DNA from: SIG452 sp045631485
Lineage (GTDB): Bacteria > Bacillota > Clostridia > UMGS1840
Length of the DNA stretch: 64,000 nt
Direction: 5' to 3'
NCBI GenBank assembly: GCA_045631485.1
Contig: JAZQUU010000039.1
Span: forward strand, 62,001 to 126,000
Positions 8,580 through 16,572 of this stretch are shown piece by piece. The notes under the pieces are model-generated. The model worked only from the letters and a program-made list of their open reading frames with translations, did not search any database and had not been told where the DNA came from. The stretch's first letter is position 1. Each line of letters opens with the position of its first letter. The translations under genes were made by a program, and so were the position numbers.

Positions 8580-9263
8580 TTATCGGATGATTCCAAACAA
8601 GATAAACCCGATGGTATTGATTGCAAAATTAGCAAACATGTGTACCAACCAGGAGGGATACACTGTTTCACTTTTTTCATTGAGATAATTAAAAATCATA
8701 CCACCTGCAAAAAGCCCCGCCATCACAATAAAAAAGAGTCCGACTGAAAACCATCCGATCATCATGGCAATATGATAAACGGAAAATACTGCTGCACTGA
8801 ATATGTAAGCAAATGTTCTTCCGGTAATTCGTTTTAAAGTTAAAAATGCAAAACCTCGAAAGAAAAATTCTTCCAGCAAGGAATTGATAAAAGAAATATA
8901 TAATGACACAAAAATAAAATTTTTCCCTGTCACACCGATATTATTGGTCAAAGACTTTGTGATGGATGAATAATCAAAGAAATTCTTTGTAAGAAAATAT
9001 CCGCCCAAAATAACTCCGTACACCGATACACATAGAATTAATGCAGTTTTCATTCCACTCTTTTTCGCTTTAAATATTTTCCTGATTTCAATGCTCTTGT
9101 CATAACGGGAATAAATCAAAGGAAACAGCAAAAACAAAATAAGTTTTATGAAGGATTTTAAAAAATAATTCGCCTGATAAACGCCGTCCACAATCGCCAT
9201 CACGACACAGAAAACGATAATCAATGCAACCATCAATATTGATTTTTTTGTATTGTTTTCCAT
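8580..9263 (-). CDS. CPBP-family intramembrane metalloprotease
   Basis: A 227-residue multi-pass membrane protein of the CAAX-protease/bacteriocin-processing (CPBP, ABI) family. The catalytic motifs are intact: EE at residues 131-132 followed by FFFR (EExxxR), a histidine in VYHIAMM near 164 and another in WLVHMFAN near 208. Such proteins cleave within membranes or give immunity to bacteriocins; no bacteriocin genes are adjacent. A TAGGAG site supports the start. A possible 22-codon ORF ends 12 nt upstream. Confidence 0.85.
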   Translation of the reverse strand: MENNTKKSILMVALIIVFCVVMAIVDGVYQANYFLKSFIKLILFLLFPLIYSRYDKSIEIRKIFKAKKSGMKTALILCVSVYGVILGGYFLTKNFFDYSSITKSLTNNIGVTGKNFIFVSLYISFINSLLEEFFFRGFAFLTLKRITGRTFAYIFSAAVFSVYHIAMMIGWFSVGLFFIVMAGLFAGGMIFNYLNEKSETVYPSWLVHMFANFAINTIGFILFGIIR

Positions 9264-9275
9264 AACTTCTCCTAA

Positions 9276-9344
9276 TTAAATCAGTTGAGCTGAATCAACA
9301 AATTTCTTAATTTTCTTCCAATCATTTAATTGCCCTTCTTTCAC
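9276..9344 (-). CDS. Possible 22-residue leader peptide upstream of the CPBP gene
   Basis: A short frame with a GTG start preceded by AAAGGAG at good spacing. It encodes VKEGQLNDWKKIKKFVDSAQ plus two residues and stops 12 nt before the CPBP start codon. Charge and length do not match a known peptide family. It could be a coupling leader, a remnant or chance; the ribosome site is its main support. Confidence 0.25.
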   Translation of the reverse strand: MKEGQLNDWKKIKKFVDSAQLI

Positions 9345-9408
9345 CTTATGCTCTCCTTTCAACAGAGTCTTAACAGAACGAAAAACTCTGTCACAGATAA
9401 CAGTGATA

Positions 9409-9477
9409 TTGTAGGGTTCGGCGATTTCCGACGAACCGAATATTTTTTTAAAACATCCTAAAGGCTGTTCCCTACAA
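9409..9477. repeat. Small palindromic intergenic repeat bounded by TTGTAGGG
   Basis: A 69-bp unit with perfect 8-bp inverted ends (TTGTAGGG at 9409-9416, CCCTACAA at 9470-9477) and an internal hairpin GGTTCG..CGAACC. GTAGGG-ended palindromic repeats are common between genes in gut Clostridia genomes. It is too short to code and carries no transposase, so it is a MITE-like or REP-like unit. Only one copy is visible in this window. Confidence 0.5.
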
Positions 9478-9527
9478 ATCCAACTGATTCAAAACGTATC
9501 GCATCCTATTTACTTGTTTTTACGAAG

Positions 9528-9787
9528 TTCGTGTCAAGTCAGGAGAACAGTGAATAATAAGAACCATCACGAAATATAACGAAATCAAAGATTTCTATAT
9601 TTCGGAGAACCTTGATACTCGCAGGCTCGTATTAGGACCTACTATTTTTATCCTTATTTTTCACTGCTTTTCCCTCGAACAATTTCCTTAGAACCCGCGA
9701 GAATAATGGATTTTCTCGCACCCGATGATATATGTAAATATCAAAATCGGCAAACTATTCTTTTAAATTGTATGGACTTGACACAAA
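9528..9787 (-). repeat. Structured repeat copy 1, 13-bp terminal inverted repeats
   Basis: A 260-bp unit whose ends TTCGTGTCAAGTC (9528-9540) and GACTTGACACAAA (9775-9787) are inverted copies (12 of 13). Inside are a hairpin GAAATATA..TATATTTC around a GAAATC/GATTTC core, a hairpin GCGAGAA..TTCTCGC, a pairing of CAGTGAATAATAAG with CTTATTTTTCACTG, and CCGAT..ATCGG. A second copy at 31666-31930 keeps these helices with changed bases. The unit begins directly after the stop region of the orphan gene at 9798 and would be transcribed as its 3' extension on the minus strand. No ORF inside. Confidence 0.8.
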
Positions 9788-9797
9788 TCTTAATTTG

Positions 9798-10322
9798 TTA
9801 GATTTGCAATCTTAATTTTGGTACAAACAATGAAAGAATAGCCTTTGCTTTTCCACCAAAACTCAAATCACCAAACCTCATGTCATCAAATCCGTCATTT
9901 TCATAATAAAAATCAGTTATAACAATTTCTTTCACCTTAAGAACACCAACATCTTCATCATCCACTTTTGTTTGAGTAATATTCTTATCAATAACTACAA
10001 CATATTTTGCCATATAGTCAAGGTCAAATTCTTTATTGATTTTTAATAATCTCGGGTTACAAATTGTATTAAGACACACATATTCATTCTCTATATCTTT
10101 GTTCGTAGATTTCTCTACTCCCCAACTTGCACCTGTTACATAATCATAATCCAAAATACACACATCAACATTTTCTGTTTTATATTTATCTTGAATTAAC
10201 TCATAAACATAATCAGCCTCATGAGGATTTATAGAGCAGATTTTTATGTTATTAACAACAAAGAACAAAACTACAATAACCAATAAGATTAATGCTACAT
10301 AAACTTTCTTATATTTTTTCAT
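9798..10322 (-). CDS. Orphan protein with N-terminal membrane anchor
   Basis: A 174-residue protein with a lysine-rich start and one hydrophobic segment at about residues 7-24, so a membrane-anchored protein with an outer domain of about 150 residues, or a lipoprotein-like secreted one without a lipobox cysteine. The remainder is rich in Asp, Tyr and Val and matches no family I recognise. The start MKKYKK is preceded by AAAGGAG. It has its own promoter (10403-10431), a solo repeat site in its leader (10358-10383) and the full structured repeat right after its stop. Confidence 0.6.
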   Translation of the reverse strand: MKKYKKVYVALILLVIVVLFFVVNNIKICSINPHEADYVYELIQDKYKTENVDVCILDYDYVTGASWGVEKSTNKDIENEYVCLNTICNPRLLKINKEFDLDYMAKYVVVIDKNITQTKVDDEDVGVLKVKEIVITDFYYENDGFDDMRFGDLSFGGKAKAILSLFVPKLRLQI

Positions 10323-10357
10323 AAAATTACTCCTTTCTACATCATTCCCCACAATCC

Positions 10358-10388
10358 GACACGATTCTTACTCGTGTCAAGTCAGGAT
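10358..10388 (-). repeat. Solo repeat terminus in the leader of the orphan gene
   Basis: A copy of the GTGTCAAGTCAGGA terminus (10374-10387) without the structured interior. It forms a palindrome with an adjacent inverted partner: GACACGA (10358-10364) and TCGTGTC (10372-10378) around a 7-nt loop. It lies between the promoter and the ribosome site, so the orphan gene is bracketed by copies of the same terminus. Confidence 0.7.
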
Positions 10389-10402
10389 AAAAATATACTA
10401 TC

Positions 10403-10431
10403 ATTCTATCACACAAATGCTATAATGTCAA
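10403..10431 (-). promoter_or_regulatory. Promoter for the orphan gene at 9798-10322
   Basis: Minus-strand TTGACA and TAGAAT separated by 17 bp, immediately upstream of the solo repeat terminus. Confidence 0.7.
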
Positions 10432-10466
10432 ATTCTGTTTAATTAAAACATTCTGTCGGTAATTTC

Positions 10467-10495
10467 TTGACAATGTAGGGAAAATCGGGTAAAAT
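10467..10495 (+). promoter_or_regulatory. Promoter for tex
   Basis: Plus-strand TTGACA and TAAAAT separated by 17 bp, about 35 nt before the tex start codon. Confidence 0.75.
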
Positions 10496-10529
10496 AAAAG
10501 ATAAGTTTTTAAAATAAGGAGCGAATATC

Positions 10530-12677
10530 ATGAATATCATCCAAATGTTATCCCAGGAATTTTCCATTGGGGAAAAATACATACAGAATATCGTCAATTT
10601 AATTGACGAAAAAAACACCATTCCTTTTATTGCCCGTTACCGTAAGGAATTAACCAATTCCTGCGACGACCAGGTGTTGCGAGAAATTTTTGACAGACTG
10701 ACCTATCTTCGCAATTTAGAAGAAAGAAAACAGGAAATTATCAATTCCATTTCTGAGCAGGAAAAAATGACCGACGAAATCTTAAAGGATATTGAAGCGG
10801 CAACCACCTTGGCAAGACTGGAAGATATTTACCGTCCTTACAAACAGAAAAAGAAAACCCGTGCCTCCATGGCAAAAGAAAAAGGCCTTACTCCTTTATA
10901 CGAACGAATGATTGCACAAGAAGATAAAATCGGTGATGTTTTGGAAATTGCCAAAGAATTTTTATCCGAAGCAGTTGAAACCCCGGAAGACGCTTTGCAG
11001 GGTGCCATGGATATTTTGGCAGAAGACGTCAGCGATAATCCTGCTTGTCGTGACAAAATCCGTAAACTTTATAATAAATCGGGTCTAATCAGCACCACAG
11101 CAAAAGAGGAAGATGCCGAATCGGTTTATCAGATGTATTATGAATATTCCGAACCGGTACATAAAATCCCATCTCACAGAATCCTTGCCATTAACCGTGG
11201 TGAAAAAGAAGATCTGTTAAAAGTTTCTGTGGTGATTGATGAAGAAAGTTGCCTGAGGGTGTTGGAAGACGAATATTTAAAACACGATTGCATCTGGACA
11301 AGCTATGTGAAAGATGCGATTTCAGATGCCTATAAACGTCTGATTCACCCCTCTTTGGAGCGTGAAGTTCGTTCGTTATTAACCGATATGGCATCGGAGC
11401 AGGCAATCAAAATTTTCGGTTTGAATTTAAAAGCATTGTTAATGCAACCTCCTATCAAAGGAAAAGTGGTATTAGCTGTTGACCCTGCATACCGTACCGG
11501 CTGCAAAATCGCTGTCTGCGACCAAACGGGAAAGGTGTTGGATACCACCGTTATCTACCCTACTCCTCCGCAGAACAAAATTGCAGAAGCTAAAATTACA
11601 CTAAAAAAACTGATTGAAAAATATCAGGTTGAAATTATTTCTATCGGAAACGGGACCGCATCCAAAGAATCTGAATTATTTATCGCAGAACTGATTGGTG
11701 AAATTGAGCGTCCCTTATCTTATATGGTGGTATCCGAAGCAGGAGCTTCGGTTTATTCCGCATCTAAATTAGGGGCTCAGGAATTCCCTGAATTTGATGT
11801 TTCCTTACGTAGTGCGGTTTCTATCGGCAGACGTTTGCAGGATCCCTTATCCGAATTGGTTAAAATTGACCCCAAAGCAATCGGTGTTGGTCAATATCAA
11901 CACGATATGCCCCAAAAACGGTTGTCGGAAGCATTGCTTGGCGTTGTGGAAGATTGTGTTAACAAGGTTGGGGTTGACTTAAATACTGCATCCCCCTCTT
12001 TATTGGAATATGTGGCAGGACTCAGCGCATCCGTTGCAGGTAATATTGTGAAATATCGTGAAGAAAACGGTGCCTTTAAATCCCGTTCACAACTTTTAAA
12101 AGTGCCGAAGCTTGGTCCGAAAGCGTATACTCAATGTGCAGGTTTCTTACGAATCCCCGACGGAAAAAATGTGTTGGATAATACCGGCGTTCATCCTGAA
12201 ACATACGATGCCTGCAAAGAAATTTTAAATCGTTTTTCTTATGATTTAGCCGATGTATCAAAAGGCAATATGGGAGAACTCGCCGTAAAAATTGATGGTT
12301 ACGGTGCGAAAACCTTGGCAGAAGAATTAAACATCGGTCTTCCTACCTTGCAAGATATTGTGAAAGAACTTGCAAAACCCGGTCGTGATATTCGTGATGA
12401 ATTGCCGCCTCCCCTTCTTCGCAAAGATATTTTGGATATCAAAGATTTAAAAGAAGGGATGGAAGTAACCGGAACCGTTCGAAATGTGGTTGATTTCGGT
12501 GCATTTATTGACCTAGGGGTTCACCACGACGGGTTGGTGCATATTTCTCAGATTTCCGATAAATTTATCCGTCACCCCTCTGAAATCTTATCCGTTGGTC
12601 AGGTAGTTACCGCAACGGTGTTGTCTGTGGATTTATCCAAAAACAGAATTGCGCTCACCATGAAAAAGAAACCTTAA
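10530..12677 (+). CDS. tex: Tex-family transcription accessory protein (S1 RNA-binding)
   Basis: A 715-residue nucleic-acid-binding protein related to Tex/Spt6, thought to act in transcription and RNA handling. The order is typical: an N-terminal helical region (IPFIARYRKEL), a YqgF/RNase H-like fold (VVLAVDPAYRTGCKIAV near residue 315), helix-hairpin-helix motifs (LNTASPSLLEYVAGLS, FKSRSQLLKVPKLGPKAYTQ), and a C-terminal S1 domain beginning GMEVTGTVRNVVDFGAFIDLG. Length matches the family. AAGGAG precedes the start. It is followed 20 nt later by mrnC. Confidence 0.95.
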   Translation: MNIIQMLSQEFSIGEKYIQNIVNLIDEKNTIPFIARYRKELTNSCDDQVLREIFDRLTYLRNLEERKQEIINSISEQEKMTDEILKDIEAATTLARLEDIYRPYKQKKKTRASMAKEKGLTPLYERMIAQEDKIGDVLEIAKEFLSEAVETPEDALQGAMDILAEDVSDNPACRDKIRKLYNKSGLISTTAKEEDAESVYQMYYEYSEPVHKIPSHRILAINRGEKEDLLKVSVVIDEESCLRVLEDEYLKHDCIWTSYVKDAISDAYKRLIHPSLEREVRSLLTDMASEQAIKIFGLNLKALLMQPPIKGKVVLAVDPAYRTGCKIAVCDQTGKVLDTTVIYPTPPQNKIAEAKITLKKLIEKYQVEIISIGNGTASKESELFIAELIGEIERPLSYMVVSEAGASVYSASKLGAQEFPEFDVSLRSAVSIGRRLQDPLSELVKIDPKAIGVGQYQHDMPQKRLSEALLGVVEDCVNKVGVDLNTASPSLLEYVAGLSASVAGNIVKYREENGAFKSRSQLLKVPKLGPKAYTQCAGFLRIPDGKNVLDNTGVHPETYDACKEILNRFSYDLADVSKGNMGELAVKIDGYGAKTLAEELNIGLPTLQDIVKELAKPGRDIRDELPPPLLRKDILDIKDLKEGMEVTGTVRNVVDFGAFIDLGVHHDGLVHISQISDKFIRHPSEILSVGQVVTATVLSVDLSKNRIALTMKKKP

Positions 12678-12697
12678 CGGAAAGGAACCTTATTTTT

Positions 12698-13096
12698 ATG
12701 AATCCTTATCAATCCTATTCTTCCTTAACTCTTGCCTATGTGGGAGATGCAATCTATGAGGTGTTTATTCGCACAAAATTAACCGAAAACGGGGATAAAA
12801 AAGTAAATCGTTTACATAAAGAAGCAAAAAAATTCGTCAGCGCAAAAGCTCAAAGCCAGATTGTGGAAGCTTTACTGGACACCCTTTCTCCCGATGAAAT
12901 TGATATTTTCAAACGAGGACGTAACACCAAAGTAAATACCAAAGCCAAAAATGCGGATTTTAAAGAATATCATAACGCTACGGGCTTAGAAGCATTATTC
13001 GGTTATTTGTACCTTTGTAAGAATCAGGAGCGTTTAAAAGAACTGATGGAAAAATCTTATCAGATTGCAAGAGAACTGATGGGAGAAGCCTTATGA
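12698..13096 (+). CDS. mrnC: Mini-ribonuclease III
   Basis: A dimeric RNase III-type nuclease lacking a dsRNA-binding domain; in Firmicutes it matures 23S rRNA ends. The 132 residues carry the RNase III signature LAYVGDAIYEVFIR near the start and the GLEALFGYLYL metal-site segment near residue 95. Its stop codon overlaps the next start (ATGA), indicating translational coupling. In B. subtilis mrnC is near cysS and rlmB; here it follows tex instead. Confidence 0.92.
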   Translation: MNPYQSYSSLTLAYVGDAIYEVFIRTKLTENGDKKVNRLHKEAKKFVSAKAQSQIVEALLDTLSPDEIDIFKRGRNTKVNTKAKNADFKEYHNATGLEALFGYLYLCKNQERLKELMEKSYQIARELMGEAL

Positions 13097-14082
13097 GAAA
13101 AGATTATACCCTGATGGTATTCAGTAACGGTACATTGGTTCACACAGAAAGTCCGACTCAATGTTTGTTTAACACGCCTCTTTCTTCGTTACCCGGCAAA
13201 CGGATTGAGGAACTTTTCATCAGAGATTCCATTGAACAAATCACCAAGTTGGAACCAAATAAAAAGTCTTCCCTGAATATCTGCACCAAACAAACAACAT
13301 CCATCTTTCCTGCACGAGTGGCAAGAATAAAATTTCAAAAGACAGAAACTATTTTGATTTATACCAACGAAAATCTAAATCACACGAATTCGGATGTTTC
13401 TCCAATTCGGAAGCAATCTGTATTGGAATCAATGCTTTCCCAAGAAAATAAAATTATTTATCAAATGATTGATGAAATGAAAACCACCAGAAATCTTGCA
13501 CAGATTAAGCATCTGAAGAAAGCGTTCTCTGATTTATATCAGAAAATTGATGATTGTGTGGCAAAAATTCTTATGACAAATCCTCTGGAGAAATATCACC
13601 GGGAATCATTTAACTTTTCTCTCGCGATAAAAAATTATCTGGAAACCTACGAAGCAAATCATCCTGATAATGTCTGGGTTACTTATCGTGAATTCAAGTC
13701 TGCTTTTGTGCTGGGAAGCCGTGAAAAACTATTTGATTTGATGGACTCATTCTTTTGCACTTTCCAAAACAATGCGGATACAAAAATTATTGTCCGTTTA
13801 ATCTCGGAAAATGATGTTGCCACTGCGGACTTTACCGTATTATCCAATGATGTAAGAGCAGAATTTTCCAAAGAACTTACAGATTTTGCTTTAGATGAAA
13901 AGAAGCTTCTTGCAAAGCATGCGGGTTGCGAAGTGAAAACCTATTATCTTCCGAAGCAAGGTTATAAAATGACCATCTCATACGATAGCTATTCCGGTTA
14001 TAAACTATACGAACCGGACGAAGAAACAGAAAGGATTGCACCTTATGAGAAAGATGCTCAGCTACTTACGACGAGCGATTGA
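13093..14082 (+). CDS. PAS/histidine-kinase-like protein lacking catalytic motifs
   Basis: A 329-residue soluble protein. The first 95 residues look PAS-like (VFSNGTLVHTESPTQCLF, then LPGKRIEELF), followed by a helical region resembling a dimerisation helix pair (residues 105-180), then a segment resembling a histidine-kinase ATPase domain (FVLGSREKLFDLMDSFFCTF). The expected phosphoacceptor histidine, N box and DxGxG loop are not visible, so catalytic activity is doubtful. This is fold resemblance read by eye, not a firm family call. It overlaps mrnC by 4 nt and the next gene by 38 nt. Confidence 0.55.
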   Translation: MRKDYTLMVFSNGTLVHTESPTQCLFNTPLSSLPGKRIEELFIRDSIEQITKLEPNKKSSLNICTKQTTSIFPARVARIKFQKTETILIYTNENLNHTNSDVSPIRKQSVLESMLSQENKIIYQMIDEMKTTRNLAQIKHLKKAFSDLYQKIDDCVAKILMTNPLEKYHRESFNFSLAIKNYLETYEANHPDNVWVTYREFKSAFVLGSREKLFDLMDSFFCTFQNNADTKIIVRLISENDVATADFTVLSNDVRAEFSKELTDFALDEKKLLAKHAGCEVKTYYLPKQGYKMTISYDSYSGYKLYEPDEETERIAPYEKDAQLLTTSD

Positions 14083-14785
14083 CGATTATCATATGATTGC
14101 AGAAAATGACGTGATTGCCGTTGGAATATCAGGCGGTAAGGATTCTATCGTTTTATTTCAGGCGATGATTCAACTGAAGCGATTTTACCCAATTCCGTTT
14201 GAACTGATAGGTATTACGGTTGATTTGGGATTTGAGACACCGCTTAAAACCGATGAAATCCAAAAACTTGCAGAAGAAAATAATATTTCCTATCACGTCA
14301 TCAAAACACAAATTAAGGAAATTGTATTTGATATCCGAAAAGAGGAAAATCCTTGTTCTTTATGTGCCAAACTGAGAAAAGGCGCCTTGATGGATTATGC
14401 GAAACAATTAGGTTGTAACAAAGTGGCATTAGGGCATCACTATGATGATGTGGTAGAAACCTTTTTTATGAAGTTATTTTATGAAGGAAATGTCGGATGC
14501 TTCTCCCCTGTTACCTATTTAAGCAGGAGAGACATCACCCAGATAAGACCGCTCATCTTTGCTCCCGAAGCAGAAATTAAATCCACTGCCGAACGGTTGG
14601 AATTGCCCGTATTTAAAAATCCATGTCCCAATGACGGAGAAAGTAAACGGCAGGAAATTAAAGATTTAATTTTTAATTTGCGAAAAGATTATCCCGATTT
14701 AAAAGAAAAAGTGTTTGGCGGATTATGTCGGGCAAAATTATCCGGTTTTACGGATGAAAGAACACCCCGCAAAAAATCCGAGTAA
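14045..14785 (+). CDS. TtcA-like PP-loop ATP pyrophosphatase
   Basis: A 246-residue enzyme of the TtcA/TilS-like group, which adenylates and thiolates tRNA bases or related substrates. The PP-loop GISGGKDSIVL is at about residues 29-39. CSLCAKLRKGAL gives a CxxC pair, and LGHHYDDVVETFFM is the typical histidine-aspartate segment. A third cysteine in NPCPNDGES completes the TtcA-like Fe-S/thiolation set. The start at 14045 is supported by AAAGGA with 9-nt spacing. Neighbouring DUF3343 and cysteine desulfurase genes support sulfur transfer. True TtcA makes 2-thiocytidine; here the substrate is inferred only. Confidence 0.82.
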   Translation: MRKMLSYLRRAIDDYHMIAENDVIAVGISGGKDSIVLFQAMIQLKRFYPIPFELIGITVDLGFETPLKTDEIQKLAEENNISYHVIKTQIKEIVFDIRKEENPCSLCAKLRKGALMDYAKQLGCNKVALGHHYDDVVETFFMKLFYEGNVGCFSPVTYLSRRDITQIRPLIFAPEAEIKSTAERLELPVFKNPCPNDGESKRQEIKDLIFNLRKDYPDLKEKVFGGLCRAKLSGFTDERTPRKKSE

Positions 14786-14803
14786 CACCATAAAGTCATA
14801 TCA

Positions 14804-14862
14804 AAAATCCCTCTCACCATTTTTTTTAGCAAACATAAAATGGTTAGGGGGATTTTATATTG
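14804..14862 (+). terminator. Long hairpin between the TtcA-like and DUF3343 genes
   Basis: A 20-bp inverted repeat (14804-14823 against 14837-14856; AAAATCCC pairing with GGGATTTT) with one U-G wobble and one mismatch in plus-strand RNA. A modest T-rich tail follows. It may be a partial terminator or a processing/attenuation hairpin, since the next start codon is only about 26 nt away and no promoter is obvious between them. Confidence 0.55.
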
Positions 14863-14882
14863 ATTATAAAGAAGGTATCAAA

Positions 14883-15149
14883 ATGAAAACTTCTCAATAT
14901 ATTGCGGTGTTTCATTCATTATCCTATGCGGGACAAATTCGCAATCAATTTTGGTCAACACATCGTCCCGAGATTATTAAAACTCCCAAAAGCATCCACG
15001 GCGGATGTTCCTATTCACTCGTCTTTCGGGAGGAACAATTAAATGACATGCTTCGTCTTTTAAAGAAACAAAACAAGGGCTTTCTGGGGATTTATTATCA
15101 GAAGCCTAATGGTCGTTACGAGGAATTAACCAATGATTTACCTGGATAA
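14883..15149 (+). CDS. DUF3343 protein, putative sulfur/selenium carrier
   Basis: An 88-residue protein of the DUF3343 group, often annotated as a putative Se/S carrier and usually found beside cysteine-desulfurase-like genes. The central IHGGCSYSLVF holds its only cysteine, the expected carrier residue. The start MKTSQYIAVF is preceded by AAGG. It overlaps the desulfurase gene by 17 nt, which strongly suggests that the two proteins work together: the desulfurase would load sulfur (or selenium) onto this protein. The family function is not experimentally fixed as far as I know. Confidence 0.75.
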   Translation: MKTSQYIAVFHSLSYAGQIRNQFWSTHRPEIIKTPKSIHGGCSYSLVFREEQLNDMLRLLKKQNKGFLGIYYQKPNGRYEELTNDLPG

Positions 15150-16275
15150 TGCAGCAACAAGTAATCCGAAACCTTTTGCCGTAAAAAAAGCAATGTGGGA
15201 TGCGGTGTCAAATGCAGTGAATGTTGGCAGAAATTCCTCGCGACAAGCATTTTATTATGCAGACAAAATTCTGTCTGTACGGGAAAATATCGGAAAATTG
15301 ATTGGTGTTTCTAATTATGAAAACATCATTTTCACCATGAATGCAAGTCACGGACTGAATTTTGCCATCAAAGGATTCTTGCCGAATGGCGGAACTGTTG
15401 TGACCACAGAAACAGAACACAATTCTGTTTTAAGGCAGTTGCTCTCAAATGAAAAATTTTCTGTGACGATTCTGCCGTCAAAAAAAGACAATACCCCGGA
15501 TTTTTCCAAGTTGACCAAATGCGAGTATCCTTATCGGAATTTATTGGTTGTGAATGTTGTTTCCAATGTAACGGGTCTGGCACTTCCCTATCAATCAATC
15601 TATCAAAAAGCTAATCAACTTGGTTGGACGATTCTGTTTGATTTTTCGCAAGCTATCGGAAATATTGATGTTGATTTATCCAAAATGAATCATGTTATGG
15701 CGGTATTCAGCGGTCATAAATCATTGTTGGGACCGCAAGGGACAGGAGTTTTGTATGTTTCCAAAGATATTAAGCTTTCCTCGGTTTTAGAAGGCGGCAC
15801 AGGAAGTTTGTCCAATGATTTTCATCAACCTGATTTTCTCCCCGACCAATTTGAGGTGGGAACCTTGAACACACCGGGAATTTTAGGCTTGGGAGAAGGC
15901 GTAAAATTTGTTTTAAAAAACTCTCCCAAAGCTCTTTTGGAACACAAACGGGAATTGTGCAAACTTGCATATAGTAATCTGAAAGAAATGAAAAATATCA
16001 AGCTGTACCACAATGGTGATTTTAGTCATCATGTTGGGATTTTATCGTTTAATATTTCTGATTTGCACTCAGAAGAAGCGGCAAATATTCTTTCAAAAAA
16101 ATATCATATCAGCATGCGTGGCGGATTTCACTGCGCACCATTAATGCATCGGCAATTGGGAACGAATAACCAAGGAACTGTAAGAATCAGTCCCGGATAT
16201 CGCACCACAAAAAACGAAATCCAAAAATTGATTGATGCAATTTATAACATTACAAAAACAGACGGGTTAAGTTAA
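15133..16275 (+). CDS. Cysteine desulfurase-like PLP enzyme (class V aminotransferase fold)
   Basis: A 380-residue PLP enzyme that mobilises sulfur from cysteine or selenium from selenocysteine. The start region MIYLDNAATSNPKPFAVKKA is typical. The PLP lysine is in VFSGHKSLLGPQGTG and the substrate-attacking cysteine in RGGFHCAPLMH, followed by TVRISPGYRTTKNEI. The absence of an N-terminal extension and its pairing with DUF3343 point to the desulfurase subgroup linked to that family rather than to IscS. Its stop codon lies inside the terminator hairpin. Confidence 0.88.
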   Translation: MIYLDNAATSNPKPFAVKKAMWDAVSNAVNVGRNSSRQAFYYADKILSVRENIGKLIGVSNYENIIFTMNASHGLNFAIKGFLPNGGTVVTTETEHNSVLRQLLSNEKFSVTILPSKKDNTPDFSKLTKCEYPYRNLLVVNVVSNVTGLALPYQSIYQKANQLGWTILFDFSQAIGNIDVDLSKMNHVMAVFSGHKSLLGPQGTGVLYVSKDIKLSSVLEGGTGSLSNDFHQPDFLPDQFEVGTLNTPGILGLGEGVKFVLKNSPKALLEHKRELCKLAYSNLKEMKNIKLYHNGDFSHHVGILSFNISDLHSEEAANILSKKYHISMRGGFHCAPLMHRQLGTNNQGTVRISPGYRTTKNEIQKLIDAIYNITKTDGLS

Positions 16276-16290
16276 CCCGTCTGTTTTTGT
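16252..16290 (+). terminator. Rho-independent terminator after the cysteine desulfurase
   Basis: A perfect 18-bp stem (ACAAAAACAGACGGGTTA and its complement) with a 3-nt loop, ending in a T-rich arm. The desulfurase stop codon is within the 3' arm. Confidence 0.9.
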
Positions 16291-16320
16291 ATGCATCTGA
16301 TGATAGTATTTTTAATGAGA

Positions 16321-16560
16321 TTACTTTTTCCTTTCGGCAAGTTCTTCCTCATAGCATTTTGGGCATCTTGTGAGGGATGATGTGCGGCTTTTTAATTGAG
16401 TCTCCCATGTGTGGTTCTTTTTGCATTTCCACCATACCTTCACATAGGAACTATGTTTCACCGTTTCTGGAGTATTGGGGAAATTCTTTTCACGATCCCA
16501 TTCCTCCAACAGATACATTTTATTTTCCTTGATGCAGAAATCTTTTAAATACACGCGCAT
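16321..16560 (-). CDS. Small zinc-ribbon protein
   Basis: A 79-residue protein with the treble-clef pattern of a widespread probable zinc-ribbon domain: EWDREKNFPNTPETVKHSS, then VWWKCKKNHTWETQLKSR and RCPKC. Cys-x2-His-type and CPxC ligands are in place. This domain often occurs in tandem in proteins near mobile or defence genes; here it is single. The ATG at 16560 is preceded by GGAGG. It lies 12 nt after the ATPase-like gene, so it is probably the last gene of the signalling unit. Confidence 0.75.
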   Translation of the reverse strand: MRVYLKDFCIKENKMYLLEEWDREKNFPNTPETVKHSSYVKVWWKCKKNHTWETQLKSRTSSLTRCPKCYEEELAERKK

Positions 16561-16572
16561 CAACCTCCATAA

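Larger units (their letters stand above)
9264..9797. other. Gene-poor interval holding two dispersed repeats
   Basis: This 534-bp interval lies between the CPBP gene and the orphan gene at 9798. From left to right it holds the possible leader peptide, a 7-bp-stem hairpin (ACAGAGT/ACTCTGT, about 9361-9391), a 69-bp TTGTAGGG-bounded element (9409-9477), and the 260-bp structured repeat (9528-9787). No longer coding region is convincing. Confidence 0.8.
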
